Shown here: positions 1 to 5,559 of the stretch, piece by piece
Numbering within the stretch: the first letter of the stretch is position 1
Layout of the letters: the number at the start of each line of letters is the position of its first letter
From: Gammaproteobacteria bacterium
GTDB taxonomy: Bacteria > Pseudomonadota > Gammaproteobacteria > SG8-11
Direction: 5' to 3'
NCBI GenBank assembly: GCA_016200445.1
Contig: JACQEQ010000134.1
Location: 1 to 6,081 of the forward strand
DNA length: 6,081 nt
Translations under genes and position numbers: made by a program
Notes under the pieces: generated by a model
Databases searched by the model: none
Told to the model about the DNA's origin: nothing
What the model saw: only the letters and a program-made list of their open reading frames with translations

Positions 1-228
1 GGTTCGAAACGTTGGGTGTAGTCCGCGAAAGCGCTGCGGAACGAGCATTTCGACCGATTGACCAAGCAGCTCTGCACGTGCAAAGCCGAACAGGTGCTCG
101 GTTTCGGAATTGACCAGCACCATCAGCCCGTGCGCGTCGATCATCACCAGTGCAGTAGGTGCCGATTCGATCACCGCGCCTAACAGGGCCGGAATTTGTT
201 CAGAGACGATGCTCTCGAGAAGTGACAT
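1..228 (-). CDS. PAS-domain signalling protein, N-terminal part (C-terminus off the left edge)
   Basis: The 76 visible codons start at an ATG (226-228) and stay open to base 1. After a short leader (MSLLESIVSEQIPALLGAVI) comes a typical PAS start: ESAPTALVMID, then a VNSETEHLFGF segment, then ELLGQSVEMLVPQRFR and HPTFR. This matches the PAS sensor modules that precede histidine kinase, GGDEF or other output domains; the output domain lies outside the window, so the full function is unknown. The ATG is the only normal start codon between the in-frame TAA at 268-270 and the PAS domain, although no clear Shine-Dalgarno sequence precedes it. It lies 112 bp downstream of the kinase gene on the same strand and could be co-transcribed with it. 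No membrane segment is visible. PAS assignment is confident; the output type is not known. Confidence 0.85.
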   Translation of the reverse strand, partial: MSLLESIVSEQIPALLGAVIESAPTALVMIDAHGLMVLVNSETEHLFGFARAELLGQSVEMLVPQRFRGLHPTFRT

Positions 229-340
229 GCGGTTAGCCGAGGTGATGTGGGGTACCTGGCTGCAATTTTATTGCAGCAAATATTCCTGACACGACGGCTA
301 ACGTTGCGAGGAGTGGTAAATTTCTAAAGCAGGTTGAGCC
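229..340. other. 112-bp intergenic spacer with nested inverted repeats
   Basis: The spacer lies between the kinase stop codon and the PAS gene start. It contains a perfect 8-bp inverted repeat with a 3-base loop (259-277, GCTGCAAT-ttt-ATTGCAGC). This is enclosed by a second perfect 8-bp pair (GTTAGCCG at 232-239, CGGCTAAC at 295-302). Neither is followed by a T-run on either strand, so this is not a standard intrinsic terminator. It may be a structured leader of the PAS mRNA, an operator, or chance. Confidence 0.5.
259..277. repeat. Perfect 8-bp inverted repeat (hairpin, 3-base loop)
   Basis: GCTGCAAT and ATTGCAGC flank a TTT loop. On the minus strand the hairpin would sit about 30 bases upstream of the PAS gene start, with CAGGTACC rather than a U-tract after it. 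It overlaps a smaller palindrome TTGCAGCAA (271-279). Confidence 0.6.
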
Positions 341-1984
341 TCAAATCGAGACTGCCGATTCTGCTCCAAGCGTGAAATAAAAGCACGCGCCTTGATTCAC
401 TTCGGCGCTTGCCCAGACCTTCCCGCGATGTCGATTGATAATGCGTTGCACGGTTGCCAGGCCAATGCCAGTGCCAGGAAAATCTTGCTCGGAGTGCAAG
501 CGCTGGAATGCTCCGAACAGCTTGCCGGCATAGGTCATGGAAAACCCAACCCCGTTGTCGCGCACAAAGTAAGCAGATGCGCCGTCATCGGTGCGTGTTA
601 TGCCGACTTCAATACTGGCGAGCGGGGTTCCCCCGCTAAATTTCCAGGCGTTCGAGAGTAGGTTTTCCATCACGATTTCCAGCAATCTGCGATCGCCGGT
701 AGCCTGCATATTTTCCGCCACGCGGAGCTGCACCTGACGTTCAGGGTGTGCGTCGCGTATTCTGGTGACAACATCAGACACCAGCGCTGAGAAATCGAAG
801 CGTTGCGATTGCAACTCTATTCGTGCGGTGCGTGACAGTTTTAATAAATCGTCGATCAACCGGCCCATGCGTTGAGCGGCGCTGCCGATGCGTTCCAGAT
901 ATTGCCGCGAGGTTTCATTCAGCGCAGTGTTACTGTCAGTCAATAAAATATAAGCAAAGCCATCGATATGCCGCAGCGGTGCGCGCAAGTCGTGCGACAC
1001 CGCATAGGTGAAACTTTCTAATTCCTTATTGGCGGCTTCGAGGTCCGCTGTGCGTGCGGCTACGCGCTGTTCGAGCGTGGTGTATACCTGCACGTTTTCC
1101 AGCGCCACCGAGGTAGTATCCGCGAGGGCTTGCAGTATTTTGATCTCTTCGGCGCTTGCTACATGCAGTTGTGCCCAGTAGGTGCCGATTGCGCCCAGCG
1201 GTTCGCGCGTGCGTATAGGCACCATGACGAGACTTTTTACAAACGTCGGCCGGTAGTTGTCATGGGGAATACGATGGTCGGCGTAAATATCTTCAATCGC
1301 GACAGCTTGCCGATGTTGCATTGCCCAGCCGCTGATGCAGGCAGACATCGGAAAGCGCTGACCTTTCCACAACGGCGAGATCGCGTCTTCGCCGGCATAA
1401 AAGCAGTCTGCGCCGTCGCGCAATACAAAGGTAGCGCCGTCGGCGCCGGTGAGATTGCGCGCTGCGCTGCATACGATGGCGTGCACACCAGCAAGCGTGC
1501 GGGCGAGCGAGAGTTCTTGTACTACGCCTATGAAGCGTTCCAGCATGTATTCGTGGCGCGTGGCGCGTGGCGCGTGGCGCGTGGCCGCAGCAGTCGACGC
1601 GCCCTTGGCCTGGTAGGCATTTTGTAACCAAGCGGTGACCCGGGGTAGATCCGCTTTGGTAATAAAGCCGGTGGCGCCTAGCGATTTCAACCGCTGCACG
1701 TACTCTGGGTCGTCCGCCCAGCCGGACACAAATACAAAGGGTGTCGTATCGTTGTTTTGCCGCACCAGTGCCAGAGCTTCGATACCGTCGATGTCGGGCA
1801 GGCGATTATCGGACAAAATAACATCGAATTTATTCTGATGTAATTTAGACAAGAATTGCGCACGGGATTCGACAAGCAGTAGTTCATAGGGGATTTTTGC
1901 GTCGGCAACCGCACGCTGAATTAATTCGGCATCGAAAGGATCATCTTCCAGATGCAAGATGTGAAAAGTAGAGGTTGGATTCAT
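341..1984 (-). CDS. Receiver-GAF-histidine kinase (hybrid sensor kinase with N-terminal REC)
   Basis: A soluble 547-aa two-component kinase; no transmembrane segment is visible. The REC domain spans about residues 6-125, with the acidic pocket E13/D14/D15, phosphoacceptor D59 in LSDNRLPDIDG, S87 and K110. A GAF domain follows (about 152-300), then a short coiled segment and a HisKA domain with H331 in SHDLRAPLRHIDGF. The ATPase domain has an N box (N441, N445), G1 (D476-NGVG), an F box (LFGAFQRL) and G2 (GTGIGL, 504-509). All catalytic residues are present, so the kinase should be active. REC at the N-terminus suggests that phosphorylation or an upstream kinase tunes the GAF-kinase part. The REC-GAF linker (residues about 134-144, ATRHAPRATRH) is encoded by a perfect 7-bp tandem repeat. 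The ATG start has an AAGGT ribosome site upstream. It is divergent from the GGDEF-EAL gene. The ligand of the GAF domain is unknown. Confidence 0.93.
   Translation of the reverse strand: MNPTSTFHILHLEDDPFDAELIQRAVADAKIPYELLLVESRAQFLSKLHQNKFDVILSDNRLPDIDGIEALALVRQNNDTTPFVFVSGWADDPEYVQRLKSLGATGFITKADLPRVTAWLQNAYQAKGASTAAATRHAPRATRHEYMLERFIGVVQELSLARTLAGVHAIVCSAARNLTGADGATFVLRDGADCFYAGEDAISPLWKGQRFPMSACISGWAMQHRQAVAIEDIYADHRIPHDNYRPTFVKSLVMVPIRTREPLGAIGTYWAQLHVASAEEIKILQALADTTSVALENVQVYTTLEQRVAARTADLEAANKELESFTYAVSHDLRAPLRHIDGFAYILLTDSNTALNETSRQYLERIGSAAQRMGRLIDDLLKLSRTARIELQSQRFDFSALVSDVVTRIRDAHPERQVQLRVAENMQATGDRRLLEIVMENLLSNAWKFSGGTPLASIEVGITRTDDGASAYFVRDNGVGFSMTYAGKLFGAFQRLHSEQDFPGTGIGLATVQRIINRHRGKVWASAEVNQGACFYFTLGAESAVSI
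1552..1585. repeat. Heptanucleotide tandem repeat (CGTGGCG), nearly five copies, inside the kinase gene
   Basis: Four complete CGTGGCG units plus six bases of a fifth, with no mismatch over 34 bp. The tract lies in the kinase reading frame and encodes ATRHAPR-type residues between REC and GAF. Seven is not a multiple of three, so any change of one unit shifts the frame. Loss of one unit would place the ribosome at a TAG at 1528-1530, leaving a receiver-only protein. Gain of one unit would run to a TGA at 1293-1295. Confidence 0.9.
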
Positions 1985-2252
1985 CGTACAGTTACCTTAG
2001 GATGAGAGCCGCGACATGACTTATTTCTTTTTAATGCTCTAAAGGGTCTGGGCATGTACAGACGCGTCCCTGCTGTTGTGAGTCTAGTCCAGATTGGTTT
2101 TGCAGCAAGTGATTCTTGTGAGCAGGGTGTAGATACTAATAATCGTGGGGTTTATCTCACCTTGGGTTTCTTATCCCATGCAAAATACCGGTTTTATTGG
2201 CAGTATTGCGGATAATGTCAATATCTGAGTCGGCGGCGATGAAAATCCCATT
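1985..2252. other. 268-bp divergent intergenic region between kinase and GGDEF-EAL genes
   Basis: This stretch must hold the promoters of both divergent genes. I see no convincing consensus promoter for either. GATAAT at 2211-2216 is a possible -10 for the plus-strand gene but lacks a -35 at the right distance. A small palindrome TTGCAGCAA (2100-2108) recurs in the spacer upstream of the PAS gene. No RNA gene, riboswitch or terminator is recognisable. Confidence 0.5.
1994..1998 (-). promoter_or_regulatory. Ribosome binding site of the REC-GAF kinase gene
   Basis: The minus strand reads AAGGT nine bases before the ATG at 1984, a good Shine-Dalgarno match that supports this start codon. Confidence 0.6.
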
Positions 2253-3974
2253 ATGAAAATGCCTTTGAGCGTCCTGTTCGTGGAAGACTCGACCACCGAT
2301 GTCGAACTGATGTTACTGCAACTTTCTGCCAGCAATTATTCAGTCGAATGGACGCAGGTTTATACCGAAGCAGACCTACGCCAGGCGCTTGCGCAGCGTG
2401 CATGGGATATCGTGCTGTGCGATTTCGTGATGCCGGGTTTCGACGGTGCGCGCGCTTTAGTCGTGGTGCGGGAACAGGTGCAACACCTGCCGTTTATTTT
2501 TGTGTCGGGCGCCATCGGCGAAGACGTGGCCGTGGAGGCGATGCAAGCCGGCGCGCAAGACTATGTGATGAAACATAATCTCAAACGTTTGCTCCCTGCA
2601 ATCGAACGCGCGCTGCGCGAGGCCATCATCAAGCGCGACCGCAATCGCATGCACGAACGCCTGGATTTTCTGGCGCATCACGATCCGCTGACCGGGCTTG
2701 CCAACCGCAGTTTGTTTCTCGACCATTTATCGCTGGCCATACATGACGCGCATCGCAACAACTCGAGCGTGGCTGTAGCCTTTGTCGACGTGGATAAATT
2801 CAAACTCATCAACGATACCTACGGCCATGAGGCGGGCGACGAAATATTAAAATTCGTCGCTTCGCAAATGAGCTCGTGCGCGCGCCGCTCCGACACTGTG
2901 GCGCGTCTTGCCGGCGACGAATTCGGCGTAATCTTGGGTAAAATCGATAACCCGCACGACATCACGCGCATCGTGCAATCGATACTGAATAAAGTCGCAT
3001 TGCCGGTGCGCGTCGCCGGTGCGGATGTTGTCATTCGGCTGAGTATCGGTATTGCCGTCTACCCGACCGACGGCCGTGAGGCCGACGAATTACTGCGCAA
3101 TGCCGACGTGGCGATGTATCGCGCCAAGCAAGCCGGTGGCGGCTACGAATTTTTTACCGCCGAAATGCAGCGCAGCGTACAAAAACGTGTCCTGGCCGAG
3201 GCCACGTTGCGCGACGCAGTTGCAGCGCATCAATTGCAGCTCCATTTCCAGCCGATCATCAGCGTGGCGGAACGCCGTGTGATTGCAATGGAATCTTTAT
3301 TGCGCTGGCCGACGGAGCAGGGCGTGATGTTACCTGCCGAATTTCTTCCGCTTGCCGAGCAGAGCGGTTTAATCTTACCGATCAGCGAATGGGCGCTGCG
3401 GCATGCGTGCGAACAATGTTTGAATTGGCGCCAGGCCGGGTTTGGATTATTACGCGTGAGCGTGAATGTCTCGCTGAAGCAGTTTCAACGTTACAACCTG
3501 TTCGAAACGATTCAAATAACGCTCAACGATGCCGGCTTGGATCCGGCCGCGTTGGAATTGGAAATCAATGAACTCGCTTTGACGGGCAGCGACAGCCACA
3601 TCTTCCGGACGTTAACGCAACTGCACGACACCGGAATCACCTTGGCGATCGGCAATTTCGGTATCGGCTATTCCTCGTTGGGGCATCTGCGCCGCTTACC
3701 GGTCGATGTTTTGAAAATCGACAGCAGCTTTACCCGCAATGTGGTGGATAATCTAGACGACCGGAATATCGTCAAAGCCATCGTCGGCATGGCCGAGTGT
3801 TTACATATTCGCGTCGTAGCACAGGGTGTGGAGACTCGGCAACAAGCCGAAGTGTTACGCGCCCAAGGATGTCAATATTTACAGGGTTTATTCTGTGGCG
3901 GCGCGCTTCTGCCCAGCGAGGTTTTTCCCTGGCTCAATACCGCCCGCGAAAGCGATTTATTTGGCGTACGTTAG
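2253..3974 (+). CDS. Response regulator with GGDEF (AGDEF) and degenerate EAL domains (c-di-GMP signalling)
   Basis: A cytosolic 573-aa three-domain protein. REC spans about residues 5-122 (E11/D12 pocket, phosphoacceptor D57, S85, K107). GGDEF spans about 140-302, with D179, N187, D188, an AGDEF signature (220-224) and the RxxD inhibitory site R211-D214 spaced five residues before it. EAL spans about 315-565. Several active-site positions survive in the EAL domain: E347 (as ESL), N405, E437/E440, K488 and Q544. However, the metal-binding DDFG loop reads GNFG (467-470) and the AEGVE motif reads AQGVE (Q524). AGDEF cyclases can be active, so the likeliest role is a phosphorylation-controlled diguanylate cyclase or c-di-GMP receptor with no phosphodiesterase activity. 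The start is the first ATG after an in-frame TGA at 2226-2228; the ribosome site is weak, and a second ATG at 2259 is possible. The stop codon lies 5 bp from the convergent tRNA. Confidence 0.93.
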   Translation: MKMPLSVLFVEDSTTDVELMLLQLSASNYSVEWTQVYTEADLRQALAQRAWDIVLCDFVMPGFDGARALVVVREQVQHLPFIFVSGAIGEDVAVEAMQAGAQDYVMKHNLKRLLPAIERALREAIIKRDRNRMHERLDFLAHHDPLTGLANRSLFLDHLSLAIHDAHRNNSSVAVAFVDVDKFKLINDTYGHEAGDEILKFVASQMSSCARRSDTVARLAGDEFGVILGKIDNPHDITRIVQSILNKVALPVRVAGADVVIRLSIGIAVYPTDGREADELLRNADVAMYRAKQAGGGYEFFTAEMQRSVQKRVLAEATLRDAVAAHQLQLHFQPIISVAERRVIAMESLLRWPTEQGVMLPAEFLPLAEQSGLILPISEWALRHACEQCLNWRQAGFGLLRVSVNVSLKQFQRYNLFETIQITLNDAGLDPAALELEINELALTGSDSHIFRTLTQLHDTGITLAIGNFGIGYSSLGHLRRLPVDVLKIDSSFTRNVVDNLDDRNIVKAIVGMAECLHIRVVAQGVETRQQAEVLRAQGCQYLQGLFCGGALLPSEVFPWLNTARESDLFGVR

Positions 3975-3979
3975 AATGA

Positions 3980-4056
3980 TGGTGCCCCGGAGCCGATTTG
4001 AACGGCTGACCTTCCCCTTAGGAGGGGGATGCTCTATCCAGCTGAGCTACCGGGGC
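3980..4056 (-). tRNA. tRNA-Arg (anticodon CCT, decodes AGG)
   Basis: A 77-base cloverleaf on the minus strand. The acceptor stem is GCCCCGG/CCGGGGC, the D stem GCTC/GAGC, and the anticodon stem TCCCC/GGGGA with loop CTCCTAA (anticodon at 4020-4022). The variable loop is AGGTC and the T stem is AGCCG/CGGCT with loop TTCAAAT. Discriminator A and CCA are encoded. All stems pair perfectly. It is a single gene with no tRNA neighbour visible and no intrinsic terminator after the CCA end, where the minus-strand sequence enters the 3' end of the GGDEF-EAL gene within 5 bp. tRNA genes of this type are frequent integration sites for islands, but no integrase or repeated 3' fragment is seen here. Confidence 0.97.
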
Positions 4057-4093
4057 GATGCGAGGCTGTGCTGTGTGTTATTTCCCGTGCGAA

Positions 4094-4102
4094 AATATAA
4101 CA
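4094..4102 (-). promoter_or_regulatory. Extended -10 promoter element of the tRNA-Arg gene
   Basis: The minus strand reads TGTTATATT, which is TGn followed by a -10 with one mismatch to TATAAT, 37 bases before the tRNA 5' end. No good -35 is found at normal spacing, as is common with extended -10 promoters. A GC-rich stretch follows. A small palindrome GCGGTGACCGC (4104-4114) lies just upstream. Confidence 0.5.
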
Positions 4103-4135
4103 TGCGGTGACCGCGTTAATGAATGTTCAAAGCGG

Positions 4136-4163
4136 TAGACAGATCAATACAGCCGTCATTAAT
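4136..4163 (+). promoter_or_regulatory. Possible promoter for the small exported protein
   Basis: TAGACA (4136-4141, one mismatch to TTGACA), 16 bases, then ATTAAT (4158-4163, four of six). It would give a leader of about 50 bases. This is weak evidence; it is the best match in the 163-bp spacer between the tRNA and the gene. Confidence 0.3.
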
Positions 4164-4219
4164 TTAAACTCGCGTGTGCAGATACTCGTGCAGCGCTGCT
4201 GCGGCTTCAGGATTTACCG

Positions 4220-4642
4220 ATGAAAAAAATGAACAAACTCTGCGTAGGCTTGGGTCTCGCCGGCTGTATTGCTTACCTGTCCATGTTCGGGATCGTTGCT
4301 CAAGCCGCTGAAAACTCGGCGCGCATCACCGGCCTGTACTCCGACATGTGGTATCTCACGAGTAAACAAAAAATCATGGGCACCGAGATTTTTATCATGC
4401 AGAACCAAGCGGGATACGTTGCGATGGTGCAATGCGCGCAAGGATTGGCAGGCACACCTTTTATCGTGCCGTTGACGCTTAAGGGCAATGCCGTGGCGAT
4501 TGATATTCCAGCGCGCGAAGACAGCTTGTGTTGCCCGGGCCGGTTTACTGGAAGCGTCGTGGAAAAACAATTGCGCGGACAATTCGAAGGCTGTAATAGC
4601 AGTCCGCTCGTGCTGGTGCGAAAAAACAGTTATTGGCAGTGA
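4220..4642 (+). CDS. Small exported protein of unknown function
   Basis: A 140-aa protein beginning with a signal peptide: basic MKKMNK, a hydrophobic core to about residue 27, and a likely cleavage site after A29 (AQA|AEN). A lipobox-like LAGC at residues 13-16 is an alternative, but the hydrophobic stretch continues for about 10 residues after that Cys, which favours ordinary cleavage. The mature part (about 111 residues) has four Cys (72, 104, 105, 125) that could form two disulfides in the periplasm. It appears rich in beta strand: a start GLYSDMWY, a TEIFIMQ strand, then V/I-rich strands and FTGSV...LRGQFEG repeats as in small beta-barrel proteins. I do not recognise a named family. AGGA at 4209-4212, seven bases before the ATG, supports the start. 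It converges on the membrane protein gene with a 25-bp gap and no visible terminator. A longer open frame on the opposite strand is judged a shadow. Confidence 0.8.
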   Translation: MKKMNKLCVGLGLAGCIAYLSMFGIVAQAAENSARITGLYSDMWYLTSKQKIMGTEIFIMQNQAGYVAMVQCAQGLAGTPFIVPLTLKGNAVAIDIPAREDSLCCPGRFTGSVVEKQLRGQFEGCNSSPLVLVRKNSYWQ

Positions 4643-4667
4643 AATCCGTTTCCAATTCAATGTGCGG

Positions 4668-5510
4668 TTAGGCGGTCCCGGTATGCTCCGGTTTCTTGCC
4701 GGTTCCGCGTAACTGTGTCAGTTTCTGCAATACGTCAAACCAAAACGGCGCGCCGAACAGCGCGGATGATGCGGTGACCAGCCAACCCGCGAACATAACC
4801 CAGGTTTGCTTCGATTGCAGGGCAAACTCCGGCGCCTGTTCCCATCCGACAGGCATCAATTTGAGCCCATCGATCGTCGCACTCAAATCGTGGTGCTGCG
4901 CAAGAGCAAGCTGAGCCGTCAGGGCAGGATGTATCCATAACGTTTCGAATAATCGAAAACTGTCAATATTGAAGAGCGCTGCCAATACCAGCGCAATAAT
5001 GAAACAGATCAGTTGCGAACGCCGCTTGTAACCACCCGCGACCCGTTCCATGCTGTAATCGAACCAGACAGCGAGTTCGGTGCGCAGCTTTTCAAGATCG
5101 CCTGCCGCACGTTGATACATGCCCAGCAGCATCGAGCGCAACTGATCGTCTTTTAACGCGTTCAATGCGTGAACGAAGTGTTGGGCGTTTCCTGGGGGAG
5201 TTTGCAACACATCAATGAACGCAGTGGCGAATTGCTTGGATGGAATGTACGACGGTTTACTGGTGAGTTCGCGTTGGTTCTTGGCGCGGCCTGCGGTTTG
5301 CGGATTAATCAATCCGTGGTTGTAAATTGCTTGTGCAAGACCGCTAAACTGAGGGTCGTTCAATAACGATTTGATACCGGCGAGCAGCGTACGGCCGCGT
5401 AGTTTTAACGCAGACGCAATCGCCTCGTTGATTGAGCTTGCGATCAGGCTGATCGACGCGTAACAAAATACCAAGCCAATGGCAACTTCAAGCACCGTGC
5501 TGTTGAACAT
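4668..5510 (-). CDS. Conserved three-helix membrane protein of unknown function
   Basis: A 280-aa inner-membrane protein. Helix 1 spans about residues 5-26 (starting MFNSTVLEVAIGLVF), followed by a long, mostly soluble segment (27-160) with a KPSYIPSKQFATAFID motif. Next comes WFDYSMERVAGGYKRRSQ just before helix 2 (about 165-182), a loop, helix 3 (about 237-258), and a basic tail after APFWFDVLQKL with LRGTGKKP. I know this pattern from conserved hypothetical membrane proteins scattered across bacteria, but no function has been assigned that I can name. The start at 5510 is chosen because GGAAGAGG (5516-5523) lies five bases upstream; a longer open frame to 5663 would overlap hflD by about 100 bp. 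It lies 49 bp after hflD on the same strand and is likely co-transcribed. Confidence 0.85.
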   Translation of the reverse strand: MFNSTVLEVAIGLVFCYASISLIASSINEAIASALKLRGRTLLAGIKSLLNDPQFSGLAQAIYNHGLINPQTAGRAKNQRELTSKPSYIPSKQFATAFIDVLQTPPGNAQHFVHALNALKDDQLRSMLLGMYQRAAGDLEKLRTELAVWFDYSMERVAGGYKRRSQLICFIIALVLAALFNIDSFRLFETLWIHPALTAQLALAQHHDLSATIDGLKLMPVGWEQAPEFALQSKQTWVMFAGWLVTASSALFGAPFWFDVLQKLTQLRGTGKKPEHTGTA

Positions 5511-5515
5511 AGTGG

Positions 5516-5523
5516 CCTCTTCC
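5516..5523 (-). promoter_or_regulatory. Strong ribosome binding site deciding the membrane-protein start
   Basis: The minus strand reads GGAAGAGG followed by CCACT and the ATG at 5510. It is close to the ideal position and rules against the upstream in-frame start at 5663. Confidence 0.7.
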
Positions 5524-5559
5524 GTGGTTGCGTGAATGACAACACCTGTGTGGTATTGC

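Noticed and set aside
259..277. Intrinsic terminator after the kinase gene
   Set aside because: The stem-loop is perfect but no T-run follows it on either strand.
232..302. Integron attC-like site (GTTAGCC/GGCTAAC arms)
   Set aside because: In attC the RYYYAAC arm comes first and GTTRRRY last; here the order is reversed, the cores do not fit the consensus, and no integron integrase or cassette array is visible.
1130..1627. 165-aa open frame on the plus strand inside the kinase gene
   Set aside because: Shadow of the kinase, whose GAF domain is clearly encoded on the minus strand; the shadow protein has no recognisable domain.
1293..1631. 112-aa minus-strand frame starting near the 7-bp repeat, as a separate gene
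   Set aside because: It is the out-of-frame reading of the REC-GAF linker and GAF region, Arg-rich and without a domain; relevant only as the product frame after a repeat gain.
3980..4056. Integrated island boundary at the tRNA
   Set aside because: No integrase, excisionase or duplicated tRNA 3' fragment is visible in the window; kept only as a question.
4214..4660. 148-aa open frame on the minus strand opposite the small exported protein
   Set aside because: The plus-strand frame has a signal peptide, a good ribosome site and protein-like composition; the minus-strand frame has no ribosome support and overlaps it entirely.
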